From: Burkholderia cepacia
Lineage (GTDB): Bacteria; Pseudomonadota; Gammaproteobacteria; Burkholderiales; Burkholderiaceae
Assembly: GCF_001039005.1 (NCBI RefSeq)
Contig: NZ_LDWR01000031.1
Location: forward strand, 45,859-109,858
Direction: 5' to 3'
Length of the DNA: 64,000 bases
This document shows, piece by piece, positions 1 to 8,270 of this stretch; within the stretch, counting starts at the first letter, position 1, and each line of letters starts with the position of its first letter. A program made the translations under genes and the position numbers. The notes below the pieces were generated by a model. That model was not told where the DNA came from. It made no database searches and saw nothing but the letters and a program-made list of their open reading frames with translations.

Positions 1-458
1 TCATCACGGCGCTCGACCGCGAAATCGATCGTTTGCAGGGATTGCGTTTCGGCGCGGACGACTACATCACGAAGCCGTTCAATCCAGCCGAGGTGGTCGC
101 GCGTATCCGTGCGATCCTGCGTCGCTATGAAACAGCCACCTCGCGACGCTTCATCAGGGTCGGCAACCTTGAAATCGACATGCAAAGCTATCTGACAACG
201 GTCCGCACGGACACCGGAGAAACCAGCGTCTCGCTGACGCTGACTGAATTCCGGCTACTCGCTCACCTGGCCGGCTCGCCGAACCACGTGTTCACGCGTG
301 GCGAACTGGTCGATGCCTGCCTCGCCGACGTGGATGCCCTCGAGCGTACGGTCGACAGTCATATCAGCCGGCTGCGCAAAAAGCTCGAATGCGCCGGCGC
401 ATCCAGAGTGCCCGAAGTGATGCGTGGAGTCGGCTATCGGCTACGCGCCACCCAGTGA
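1..458 (+). CDS. OmpR/PhoB-family response regulator, C-terminal part (5' end outside window)
   Basis: The reading frame is open from the window edge, so this is the C-terminal part of a two-component DNA-binding response regulator. The end of the receiver domain is visible as GADDYITKPF, where the Lys-Pro pair is the conserved switch lysine loop. A winged-helix trans_reg_C domain follows, with LTLTEFRLLAHLA and the recognition-helix pattern VDSHISRLRKKLE, ending in GVGYRL. The phosphoacceptor Asp lies upstream of the window. The stop overlaps the GTG start of a small membrane protein (GTGA), so the two are probably cotranslated. No histidine kinase follows on this side. The target genes cannot be told from the sequence. 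Confidence 0.9.
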   Translation, partial: ITALDREIDRLQGLRFGADDYITKPFNPAEVVARIRAILRRYETATSRRFIRVGNLEIDMQSYLTTVRTDTGETSVSLTLTEFRLLAHLAGSPNHVFTRGELVDACLADVDALERTVDSHISRLRKKLECAGASRVPEVMRGVGYRLRATQ

Positions 459-715
459 ACTCGCATCGTAAAACCTGGCGGCCTTTCGCATTGATCTGCG
501 GCCTCCTGATCGCCACTATCGCGCTAACGATCGCGACCAGTTGGTTCGTCGTCTACGGTCTGGTCGTTGTCATTTCGTCTCCTGTGACCAACAACCCGAT
601 CGCAGCGTTGATCCGGGAGACGCAGAGCTATCTGCTCCTCGGCACCCTACTTCTTGCCGCGCTAGTGGCGACGGTCATCGACCTCGTCAAACTGGCGCGC
701 ACGGCAGGCTCGTAA
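455..715 (+). CDS. small two-helix membrane protein cotranslated with the response regulator
   Basis: This 86-residue protein starts at a GTG that overlaps the response-regulator stop codon. That overlap is the reason for choosing this start over an ATG at 389 inside the regulator. It has two hydrophobic segments, about residues 11-40 (LICGLLIATIALTIATSWF and on) and 60-78 (YLLLGTLLLAALVATVIDL), joined by a short polar loop containing SSPVTNNP. I do not recognise a family. Its position directly behind a response regulator, where a sensor kinase is usual, suggests an accessory or membrane-partner role, but that is inference. Confidence 0.6.
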   Translation: MNSHRKTWRPFALICGLLIATIALTIATSWFVVYGLVVVISSPVTNNPIAALIRETQSYLLLGTLLLAALVATVIDLVKLARTAGS

Positions 716-1034
716 TCCGTTGCGCCACAGTCGTCGCCCGTCCCCTTCCCCACGTGAAAAAACATTTCCTGAATCTGAAGTCCCCGCTCTTGCGTTGCTG
801 CCCATTCGTTTCGACGAAAGGCCGGCGAAAGATAGCACTCCAATCCAACCCTAGTTCGCCATTGTCGTAACAGATTGTGTGGGCCTGGAGAGCCACGCCA
901 GCGGCTGCCAGGCAGCCTGCGATTTTTTATCCCGGCTCCATCATTTCTCCATCAAACCGCACAAAAACATCCATCGAGGCGAAGCACACTGCGACGCAAT
1001 TCATCGAGTGCACGAGCACGAGCAACACGAACAC
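716..1034 (+). other. intergenic region with terminator, upstream of pqi cluster
   Basis: This stretch of about 320 bases has no convincing gene. It holds a hairpin-plus-T-run terminator at 903-928. The region between that terminator and the first pqi start is where the pqi promoter should lie, though I cannot point to a clear -35/-10 pair. Confidence 0.5.
903..928 (+). terminator. Rho-independent terminator
   Basis: The arms GGCTG and CAGCC enclose the loop CCAGG and are followed after a few bases by six T residues (923-928). It lies after the regulator/membrane-protein pair and before pqiA. It would interrupt any pqiA start further upstream, which supports the ATG at 1035. Confidence 0.6.
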
Positions 1035-1661
1035 ATGGACACGTTTCCGACCCTGATCGCCTGCGAGCATTGCGACAGCGTCTACCGGCGCCGCGCACTG
1101 GCGCCTCACGAGATCGCGCGTTGCGAACGGTGTTCGGCCGTGCTGTTTCGATCGAGCTGGCTCGATATCGACCGGTGGCTCGCGCTGGCGGTTGCGGCAG
1201 GCGTGGTCTTTGCCATCGCCAACCTCTGCCCGATCATGCGGATCAGCGTGCAAGGGCTGCATAGCGAGGCCACGCTGTGGCAATCCGCGCTCGCGCTTGC
1301 CCGGGGGCTCGCCGCGCCGATCGCGATTCCGACGGCCTTTGCCATCGTGGTGGTGCCGTTCCTGCAGATCGCGACGCTGATCTGGTTGCTGGCCTTTGCC
1401 CGCGCGGGCCATCGCGCGCCCGCGTTCGGCCCGCTGATGCGACTGCTCGTCGCGCTGCGACCGTGGAGCATGATCGAGGTCGGATTGCTCGGCATCCTCA
1501 TCGCCATCATCAAGCTGTCCAGCATCATGCAGATCATTCCCGGCGCCGGCTTGTGGGCCACGGCAGTGCTGATGGTGCTGATCCCGCTGATCGCGGGTCA
1601 CGATGCGCGCCAGCTATGGGACCGGGTCGTGCCGGTGGAACCCGTCGAAGGTCGCCCGTGA
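1035..1661 (+). CDS. pqiA: PqiA-type inner-membrane protein, first half
   Basis: This 208-residue protein is one of two PqiA-like halves. In Escherichia coli PqiA is a single protein of about 417 residues made of two such halves; here they are separate genes. An N-terminal zinc-ribbon-like pattern (CEHC ... CERC, about residues 10-36) precedes four hydrophobic segments. PqiA is the membrane partner of the PqiB MCE protein, which bridges inner and outer membrane for lipid movement. The start at ATG 1035 is chosen because an upstream in-frame ATG (879) lies before a terminator; no good Shine-Dalgarno sequence is visible, so the start is uncertain. The stop overlaps the GTG of the next gene. Confidence 0.85.
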   Translation: MDTFPTLIACEHCDSVYRRRALAPHEIARCERCSAVLFRSSWLDIDRWLALAVAAGVVFAIANLCPIMRISVQGLHSEATLWQSALALARGLAAPIAIPTAFAIVVVPFLQIATLIWLLAFARAGHRAPAFGPLMRLLVALRPWSMIEVGLLGILIAIIKLSSIMQIIPGAGLWATAVLMVLIPLIAGHDARQLWDRVVPVEPVEGRP

Positions 1662-2305
1662 GCCTGCCCGTGCGCGCCAGTCAGCTGGGCATGATCGGGT
1701 GCCATGCGTGCGGCCTTGTCTGCCGCACGTCTGCACCCGCCGGGCAGGATGCGGTTCCGCACGTCGCCGAAACGGAACGCTGCCCGCGGTGCGGGTCCGC
1801 GCTGCACGCCCGTCGTTCGAACAGCATCGTGCGCGCCTGGGCGCTCCTGATCGCCAGCCTGATCTTCTACATCCCGGCCAACCTGTTGCCGGTGATGCGC
1901 ACCACGCTGCTCGGCAGCCACAGCGAATCCACGATCCTCAGCGGCGTCGTGGTGTTCTGGAAAGCCGGCTCGTACGGCATTGCGTCCGTCATCTTCATCG
2001 CGAGCGTCGTCGTGCCGTGCACGAAGTTCCTCGCGATCGGCATGTTGCTCGTCACGACGGGTCGGCGCAGCGTGTCGGCCATGCGCGAGCGGACCGTGCT
2101 GTACCGCGCGGTCGAACTGGTTGGCTACTGGTCGATGCTCGACGTGCTGGTCGTCGCGATCATCTGTGCGCTGGTGAAGTTCGGTCCGCTGTCCGAGATC
2201 GAGCCGCGCGCCGGCATTTTGTTTTTCGGCATGGTCGTCATTCTCACGATGCTGTCTGCGATGAGTTTTGACCCACGCCTCATTTGGGACGCCGAGGAAG
2301 CATGA
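1658..2305 (+). CDS. pqiA: PqiA-type inner-membrane protein, second half
   Basis: This 215-residue PqiA-like protein begins with a GTG overlapping the previous stop (GTGA), indicating translational coupling. A CxxC ... CxxC ribbon (CHAC and CPRC, about residues 14-45) is followed by four membrane segments starting near residue 58 (IFYIPANLLPVM). Loop residues such as LLGSHSESTIL are typical of the PqiA family. It presumably acts with the preceding half as a complete PqiA. The stop overlaps the ATG of pqiB (ATGA). Confidence 0.88.
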   Translation: MSLPVRASQLGMIGCHACGLVCRTSAPAGQDAVPHVAETERCPRCGSALHARRSNSIVRAWALLIASLIFYIPANLLPVMRTTLLGSHSESTILSGVVVFWKAGSYGIASVIFIASVVVPCTKFLAIGMLLVTTGRRSVSAMRERTVLYRAVELVGYWSMLDVLVVAIICALVKFGPLSEIEPRAGILFFGMVVILTMLSAMSFDPRLIWDAEEA

Positions 2306-3972
2306 ATCCTGCATCTGACCCGCAAGGCCTCGAACCCCACGACCCGCCCGTGACACGCAACCGTATGCGGCTATCGCTCGTCTGGCTCGTGCCGCTCGTC
2401 GCGGCTCTGATCGGCCTGTCGATGGTGATACACGCGTGGTTGTCCGTCGGACCGGAAATCACGATCACGTTCAGCACCGCGCAAGGCCTCGAGGCCGGCA
2501 AGACGCCCGTCAAGTACAAGGACGTCGTGATCGGCACCGTGACCGCCATTTCGCTGAGCGACGACAGTTCACACGTGGTCGCGACGGTTTCGTTCGTGAA
2601 GAATGCGCGCAACCTCATTCGCGACGGCACGCGCTTCTGGGTCGTGCGGCCCCGTATCGGCATGAGTGGCGTATCGGGCATCGATACGCTGTTCTCCGGC
2701 GCGTATATCGGCATGGACACGGGCCGCTCCGACAAGGCGCGCAAAGCCTACACCGGGCTCGAAACGCCGCCTACCGTCATCAACGGCACGCCGGGGACGA
2801 GCTTCGCGTTGCGGGCCACCGATCTCGGCTCGCTCGATATCGGCTCGCCGGTCTACTACCGCCATCTGATGGTAGGCCACGTGGCGTCGTACAAGCTCGA
2901 CATGCAAAGTCGCGACATGTACCTGCAGGTGTTCATCGATACGCCGTACGATCGCCTGGTGACGACCGATGCGCGCTTCTGGAATGCGAGCGGCATGGAT
3001 CTTTCGCTCGACGCGAACGGCCTGAAGTTGAAAACCCAGTCGGTCGCGACGATCGTGGGCGGCGGCATCGCGTTCGCGACACCGGAAGACGGCGGCACGA
3101 CGGCCGCCCCTGCCGGCACCCTGTTTACGCTCGCCGTCGACGAAGCTGCCGCGATGGCCGCTCCGGACGGTCCGTCCCAGCTCATCCGACTGCGTTTCGA
3201 ACAGCCGTTGCGTGGGCTCGCGGTCGGGGCACCGGTGGAATTTTCCGGCATCGAAATGGGCAAGGTCGTCTCGACCCAGCTCGACTTCGACCGTGCCGCG
3301 CAGCGCTTCCAGTCCATCGTCATGGTCAAGGTCTATCCGTATCGGCTCGGCCCCGTCGTCGAGAAACTGCAGAAGACCGAAGGCAACGGCAATCCGCGCG
3401 CGGCCCAGTTCCTCGCGGGCCTGGTCGAGCATGGGCTCCGGGCGGAAACGCGTACCGGCAACCTGCTGACGGGTCAGCTCTACATTTCGTTCGATTTCGT
3501 GAAGAACGCGCCGAAGGTGCCGTTCGACGCCAATGCCACGCCGCTGACCCTGCCCACCGTCACGAGTACGTTCGACAAGCTGCCGGAGCAGATCGCGGAC
3601 ATCGTCGACAAGATCAACAAGATGCCGCTGGATTCGATCGGCAAGCATGTCGATTCGAGCCTGACGAACCTGGACGCGACGCTCAGGCAGGTCAACGGCC
3701 AGCTGCTGCCGTCGACGACGCGCGCACTCGACCAGGCGAACCAGACGTTCGGCGCGTTGCGCCAGGGCATCGCCGAGGACGGCCCGCTACAGGAAAACCT
3801 GGCGAACACGCTGACCGAAGTCCAGCGTACCGCGCGATCGTTGCGCACGCTGACCGACATGCTGGGCCGCCGTCCCGAATCGCTGCTCCGGGGAACCGGG
3901 GCCGATCGTGCACCGTTCGCGCCTGCCGACACTTCAACCCAGCCTGTCCAGCAGGAGCCACGACAACCATGA
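2302..3972 (+). CDS. pqiB: PqiB, MCE-domain (MlaD-family) intermembrane transport protein
   Basis: This 556-residue protein has a single N-terminal transmembrane helix (about residues 24-46). Three MCE/MlaD domains follow, recognisable from patterns such as GLEAGKTPVKYKDVVIG (about residue 60), DLGSLDIGSPVYYR (about 175) and GLAVGAPVEFSGIEMG (about 310). A long helical C-terminal tail comes next. In E. coli, PqiB forms stacked MCE rings with a needle that spans the periplasm and moves lipids; the same architecture is seen here. The start at ATG 2302 overlaps the upstream stop. The gene ends in an ATGA overlap with the lipoprotein gene pqiC. Confidence 0.93.
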   Translation: MNPASDPQGLEPHDPPVTRNRMRLSLVWLVPLVAALIGLSMVIHAWLSVGPEITITFSTAQGLEAGKTPVKYKDVVIGTVTAISLSDDSSHVVATVSFVKNARNLIRDGTRFWVVRPRIGMSGVSGIDTLFSGAYIGMDTGRSDKARKAYTGLETPPTVINGTPGTSFALRATDLGSLDIGSPVYYRHLMVGHVASYKLDMQSRDMYLQVFIDTPYDRLVTTDARFWNASGMDLSLDANGLKLKTQSVATIVGGGIAFATPEDGGTTAAPAGTLFTLAVDEAAAMAAPDGPSQLIRLRFEQPLRGLAVGAPVEFSGIEMGKVVSTQLDFDRAAQRFQSIVMVKVYPYRLGPVVEKLQKTEGNGNPRAAQFLAGLVEHGLRAETRTGNLLTGQLYISFDFVKNAPKVPFDANATPLTLPTVTSTFDKLPEQIADIVDKINKMPLDSIGKHVDSSLTNLDATLRQVNGQLLPSTTRALDQANQTFGALRQGIAEDGPLQENLANTLTEVQRTARSLRTLTDMLGRRPESLLRGTGADRAPFAPADTSTQPVQQEPRQP

Positions 3973-4598
3973 GCTTCCCGATTCGCGCCAAGACGATCGC
4001 CCTGGGCACCGGTGCCGTCATCGCGCTGACCGCCTGCGCGTCGAACCCGGTGCATTACTACACGCTCGTCTCGCCGGCCACGTCCGCGACGGCGACGACC
4101 GCGCGCGGCACCGCGCCGCTGGCGATCAATGTGTTGCCGGTCGGCATACCCGCCCAGCTCGACCAGCAGCAGATGGTCGTTCGCAGAGGCACGGGCACCG
4201 CGGTGATACTCGATAACGAACGCTGGGTCGCACCGCTCGGCGACGAACTGCGCGCGGCGCTTTCGTCGGCACTCGTCGAGCAACTGGGCGCGCGCAACGT
4301 CACCGGCCTGCCGCGCCCGCCGAACCAGACCGTCATGAGCATCCGCACGCAGGTGCGCCGCTTCGACGCGTGGCCCGGGAGCAGAGCCCAGTTCGAAGCC
4401 GACTGGGTCGTCGGCGTGCAGCAGGACACGCCGGGCCCGCGCATTTCGTGCAGCACGCGGCTCAACGAGGCCGCCCCTGGAAGCTATGCCGACATGGTGC
4501 GCGTGCAACAGCTCATGATCGAGCTGTTCGCCGCCCGGATCGCGAGCGCCGTGCGCAGCTTCGGCAGCGGGCGCCCTGCCTGTCCCGCCGATTCGTAA
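3969..4598 (+). CDS. pqiC: PqiC-type outer-membrane lipoprotein (ABC-type transport auxiliary lipoprotein)
   Basis: This 209-residue protein has a lipoprotein signal with lipobox LTAC at about residues 18-21, so mature Cys would be near position 21. The following YYTLVSP is the characteristic start of the PqiC/DUF330 family, which sits in the outer membrane and contacts the PqiB needle. Its ATG overlaps the pqiB stop, so the four pqi genes form one tightly coupled operon. Confidence 0.88.
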   Translation: MSFPIRAKTIALGTGAVIALTACASNPVHYYTLVSPATSATATTARGTAPLAINVLPVGIPAQLDQQQMVVRRGTGTAVILDNERWVAPLGDELRAALSSALVEQLGARNVTGLPRPPNQTVMSIRTQVRRFDAWPGSRAQFEADWVVGVQQDTPGPRISCSTRLNEAAPGSYADMVRVQQLMIELFAARIASAVRSFGSGRPACPADS

Positions 4599-4932
4599 TT
4601 CATTCCGCCCAAGGTTCACAAATTCATAGTGTGAATTGCACGATCGGTGATAGCAGCGCCGACTGTTCGTGCGCCATGTCCACTCCATATCGTTGCCACC
4701 TGTTCTCCATCAAAACGCAAACTTCGCCCAGTACGCTTCGTGCAACCGAAAGGTCGACTGAAACCGTCGGACATCTCGGCCCGACGCCCAGGATCCAGAT
4801 CAGGCGTCGCCGCCGTCGTTCCTGAAGCCGACCCAGCCTATTGCGGCGTCGTGGCTGGATTGAAAGCGCCTGATGCCCCCGATCAACCTCCCACAGTCCC
4901 TCGCGGCGCTCGGTCTTTCTCATGGAGTTCTA
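4599..4932. other. intergenic region between pqiC and the glutamate-synthase-like gene
   Basis: These 334 bases hold no supportable gene. A short inverted repeat TTCACA/TGTGAA straddles 4616-4636 just after pqiC. The stretch before 4933 carries the Shine-Dalgarno of the next gene (GGAG at 4924-4927). I see no other clear element. Confidence 0.4.
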
Positions 4933-6552
4933 ATGTTCAGCAAACGCTACCTTGCGATGTGGTGCGTGGTCCTTTTCTTCGCTGCCGTTGCCATCCTCGT
5001 GGCCCGGCAGGCGATCTCGTGGTTGTGGCTCATTCCTGTCACCGCGCTGATCGTTCTCGGCATGTCCGACATGCGGCAGCACCGGCACGCGATCCTGCGC
5101 AATTATCCACTCGCGGGCCACCTGCGTTTCCTGTCCGAGTTCATTCGTCCGGCCGTGCGTCAGTACTTCATCGAGGGCGACACCGATGAGAAGCCGTTCT
5201 CGCATGTGCAGCGCAGCCTTGTCTACCAGCGAGCAAAGAACGTCGGGGACAAGCGGCCGTTCGGCACCAAGCTCGATGTGAAGATCGTCGCGCACCAGTG
5301 GATCGATCATTCGCTCGTGCCGACACAGCTCGACGGGCACGATTTCCGGATCCGCGTCGGCGCGTCGCGCCGGCAGTCGTACGACATGTCGATCTTCAAC
5401 ATCTCGGCGATGAGCTTTGGCGCGCTGTCGGCGAATGCGATCCGCGCCCTCAATCGCGGCGCGAAGCAAGGCAGCTTCGCGCACGACACGGGTGAAGGGT
5501 CCATTTCGCCGTACCATCGCGAACACGGCGGCGACCTCATTTGGGAAATCGGCTCGGGCTACTTTGGTTGCCGGAATTCGGATGGCACATTCAACCCGGA
5601 TCGGTTCGCGCAGCAAGCGCGCGAGGTGCAGGTGAAGATGATCGAGGTGAAGCTGTCGCAGGGCGCGAAGCCCGGTCACGGTGGCATCCTCTCCGCAGCG
5701 AAAGTGACGCGCGAAATCGCCGAGACTCGCGGCATCCCGATGGGGAAGGACTGCATCTCGCCGTCTGCGCACTCGGCGTTCGCGACGCCTCGCGAACTGC
5801 TCGCCTTCATTGACCAACTGCGCGATCTTTCGGGTGGCAAACCGACCGGCTTCAAGCTGTGTATCGGACATCCTTGGGAGTTCTTCGGCATTGCAAAAGC
5901 CATGTTGGAAACCGGCATCGTGCCTGATTTCATCGTGGTCGACGGTGCGGAAGGTGGCACCGGCGCCGCGCCGCTCGAATTCACCGACCACGTTGGCATG
6001 CCGCTTCAGGAAGGCTTGCTGATCGTGCACAACACGTTAGTCGGGATCGGCTTGCGTGATCAGGTGAAGCTCGGTGCAAGTGGCAAGATCATCACCGCAT
6101 TCGACATCGCACGCACGCTCGCGATCGACGCGGACTGGGTCAACTCGGCACGCGGCTTCATGTTCGCAGTCGGCTGTATCCAGGCGCAGCACTGCGATAC
6201 GGGCCGCTGCCCGACGGGCGTCGCGACCCAGGATCCCGCTCGCCAGCGCGCGCTCGTGGTGCCCGACAAGGCGGAACGCGTCCACAATTTCCACCGCAAT
6301 ACGCTGCACGCGTTGCAGGAACTGGTGCAAGCGGCGGGCCTTGAACACCCGTCCGAGTTGCGCGCGCATCACATTGTCCAGCGCGTCACGCCGCACCAGA
6401 TCGATCTTTTGTCGTCGCTGCTCGAGTATCTGAAGCCAGATGTGTTGCTGGGTGACGGGCCCTTTGGGTCCGCGCTGTATGACACGTGGTGGCCAGTAGC
6501 GCGCGGCGATTCGTTCTCGCCGGGAAAGGTTGTTTACGAGCGACTCGGGTAA
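4933..6552 (+). CDS. FMN-binding glutamate synthase family protein (GltB central/FMN-domain type)
   Basis: This 539-residue protein has two N-terminal hydrophobic stretches (about residues 6-44), so it may be membrane-anchored. It then carries the glutamate-synthase FMN barrel: MSFGALSANAIRALNRGA, VKLSQGAKPGHGG and VDGAEGGTGAAPLEF are substrate and FMN loop motifs. The cysteines in GCIQAQHCDTGRCPTG follow the Cx5Cx4C spacing of the 3Fe-4S cluster of glutamate synthase. There is no glutamine amidotransferase domain, so it is not a complete GltB and its reaction is unknown. The start at ATG 4933 has a good ribosome site; an earlier in-frame ATG at 4873 does not. Confidence 0.88.
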   Translation: MFSKRYLAMWCVVLFFAAVAILVARQAISWLWLIPVTALIVLGMSDMRQHRHAILRNYPLAGHLRFLSEFIRPAVRQYFIEGDTDEKPFSHVQRSLVYQRAKNVGDKRPFGTKLDVKIVAHQWIDHSLVPTQLDGHDFRIRVGASRRQSYDMSIFNISAMSFGALSANAIRALNRGAKQGSFAHDTGEGSISPYHREHGGDLIWEIGSGYFGCRNSDGTFNPDRFAQQAREVQVKMIEVKLSQGAKPGHGGILSAAKVTREIAETRGIPMGKDCISPSAHSAFATPRELLAFIDQLRDLSGGKPTGFKLCIGHPWEFFGIAKAMLETGIVPDFIVVDGAEGGTGAAPLEFTDHVGMPLQEGLLIVHNTLVGIGLRDQVKLGASGKIITAFDIARTLAIDADWVNSARGFMFAVGCIQAQHCDTGRCPTGVATQDPARQRALVVPDKAERVHNFHRNTLHALQELVQAAGLEHPSELRAHHIVQRVTPHQIDLLSSLLEYLKPDVLLGDGPFGSALYDTWWPVARGDSFSPGKVVYERLG

Positions 6553-6897
6553 TGCGCCGAACTGATGGATGCAACGTCGATGCTGCGCAGAGGGCGCCTT
6601 GGAAACCGGGCTGTTGCGCCCCTCACCAGCGATGATCGCAACAGATCGAGGTGGATCGACGTGCAACAAACCCCAGCCGAGAAACTCGATATTCTGTGAG
6701 TAGCCCACCTGTACTACGCCTAGAAATATAAGAGAAGCGTAGAACCAAGCGACGCAACACGGTCCCTCAAGTACCAAGATTCATTAATTTGTGTTGTAGC
6801 AGCCATATCCTAATGTCGTGTTCTGGCTATTTACAGATGTCGTGTTTTTGACTGCTGGCATGCTGGACGGCTCGTTGAGCAAGCACGGGAGCCGACC
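6553..6897. other. intergenic region carrying the presumed left end of an IS remnant
   Basis: There is no gene. The first part is nondescript and lower in GC than the coding DNA around it. The final 110 bases contain a repeated ten-base motif (6813-6822 and 6837-6846) just ahead of the transposase remnant and probably represent the IS end. Confidence 0.4.
6813..6846. repeat. direct repeat ATGTCGTGTT, likely IS terminal transposase sites
   Basis: The decamer ATGTCGTGTT occurs at 6813-6822 and again at 6837-6846, a 24-base period. It lies immediately upstream of the transposase remnant. Multiple short repeats at the ends are usual for transposase binding, so this probably marks the left terminus. 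No matching right end was seen near 7400. Confidence 0.5.
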
Positions 6898-7390
6898 ATG
6901 CAGCCAGCCGGATTGGTGACACTGACGATGCGAGAGCTTGATCGACTCAAGGTAATCCAGGCTATGGTGGACACGGGTTTGAAGCCTGGACGAGCGGCCG
7001 AACGGCTGGGCCTGAGCGTGCGCCAGGTGGAACGGCTGGTCATCCGGTATCGAGAGCACGGGCCCAGCGGCGTAGCTTCGGGCCGTCGCGGCCGGCCGGG
7101 CAACCGCAAGCTTGACGACGGGCTGGCGTTACGTGCCCTGACCGTTATTCGTGAGCGCTACGCCGATTTTGGGCCGACACTGGCCTGCGAGAAGCTCTGG
7201 GAATGTCACGGCATTCGGCTGGCCAAGGAGACGGTCAGGAAGCTCATGACGGAGGCTGGCTATGGATTCCTCGCCGGCAACGACCGCCCAAGGTCTACCA
7301 GCCGCGAGCGCGCCGCGCCTGCCTGGACGAACAGATCCAGATCGAAGGCAGCGACCACCGGTGGTTCGAGGACCATGCGCCGGCCTTAAC
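6898..7390 (+). pseudogene. ISNCY-type transposase, frameshifted and truncated
   Basis: The N-terminus is a helix-turn-helix transposase: MRELDRLKVIQAMVDTGLKP, then RAAERLGLSVRQVERLV and SGVASGRRGRPGNRKL, as in ISNCY-family elements. At about 7258 the frame breaks. The expected continuation (LWIPRRQRPPKVYQPRARRA, then IQIEGSDHRWFEDHAP) is found in the +1-shifted frame, consistent with loss of one base in GGCTATGGATT. After about 7386 the similarity stops, so the catalytic core and C-terminus are missing. The gene is dead. It sits directly after the 3' end of the convergent GntR gene, which appears intact. Confidence 0.8.
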
Positions 7391-7411
7391 GATTTCGACG
7401 GGACCCAACAC

Positions 7412-8143
7412 CTACCTCGTCGATCGCTTTAGCCGCATCGACAACGAAAAGCTGTCCGCACGGTGCACCGTCACGGAAAACTCAAATGCTTCACCGGTAG
7501 CATCCAGATAGCGGCGCGAAATCCTCAACACGGCTGCACCACGCTCAAGCCTGAGCCCCTTTCCTACGCGTTCATCCGTCAGGGTCGACGCGCGGACGTC
7601 CTGCTCGATCTCCGCGATCTGGCGGCCGTAGCGCGATTCGATCAGGGCGCTGACCAGCTCCGTCGATTTGCGCACCATCTCGCCGACGTCCGTGTATGCC
7701 GGATCGATATAAATATCCGTCCAGGCCATCGGGGCGTCGGCCCGGCCCTCCTCCAGACGGATACTGGAGATTCGCAGTAAAGGCGTCCCCTCTGCACAGC
7801 CGATCTCTCGCGCCAGATCCCCTTTCACCTTGACCGTTCCCACCGATTGCACGTGGCGCGAATGCTCGACGCCGAACTGGACGAGATCGTCCACCGAGGC
7901 AAGCGTCGGCCGGAACCTCGCCTGGGGACTCGATGCTTCCACGCGCGTACCCACGTTCTTGCGGCGCGACACGAGCCCCTGGTCCTGCAATTCCTGCAGC
8001 ACGGCGCGGATCGTGTACCGGCTCGCATTGAACTGCTCGCACAACTCGAATTCCGTGGGGAGCAGTGTGCCGACCGGGAAGCGCCCGCTGGCGATCCCGT
8101 CAAGAAGTTGCCTGGCGATCTCCGCCGCGTTGGTTTTGCTCAT
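7412..8143 (-). CDS. GntR-family transcriptional regulator with UTRA effector domain (HutC type)
   Basis: This protein of about 243 residues has an N-terminal winged helix (RFPVGTLLPTEFELCEQFNA, then SRYTIRAVLQELQDQGLVSR) and a C-terminal UTRA ligand-binding domain ending in SLSMRLKRS. It is divergent from the lyase-carrier-fumarase operon, and two TGTTCGAACA palindromes lie between them, so it most likely represses that operon and itself. Starts at 8200 and 8158 are also in frame. ATG 8143 (MSKTNAAEIA) is preferred because it leaves the palindromes outside the coding region and gives the usual family length. The effector may be the operon substrate or fumarate-related, but this is inference. 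Confidence 0.88.
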   Translation of the reverse strand: MSKTNAAEIARQLLDGIASGRFPVGTLLPTEFELCEQFNASRYTIRAVLQELQDQGLVSRRKNVGTRVEASSPQARFRPTLASVDDLVQFGVEHSRHVQSVGTVKVKGDLAREIGCAEGTPLLRISSIRLEEGRADAPMAWTDIYIDPAYTDVGEMVRKSTELVSALIESRYGRQIAEIEQDVRASTLTDERVGKGLRLERGAAVLRISRRYLDATGEAFEFSVTVHRADSFSLSMRLKRSTR

Positions 8144-8198
8144 CTGATTCGACAACATCACGTTCCATTCGAATTGGGTAAACCCGGATTTGCCAAAC

Positions 8199-8234
8199 AT
8201 GTTCGAACATATCTAATGCTATTTGTTCGAACAT
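8199..8234. promoter_or_regulatory. paired palindromic operator of the divergent GntR/lyase promoter
   Basis: ATGTTCGAACAT (8199-8210) is a perfect 12-base palindrome. TGTTCGAACA (8224-8233) is a second perfect palindrome whose centre is 24 bases away. Both lie between the divergent gntR and lyase genes. Their identity and spacing fit two GntR dimers binding cooperatively. Confidence 0.7.
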
Positions 8235-8270
8235 ATTAGCCAACCCGACTTCCCATCACAAGGTAGCACC

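Noticed and set aside
879..1034. Longer N-terminus for the first pqiA
   Set aside because: It would read through a hairpin/T-run terminator and adds residues unlike PqiA.
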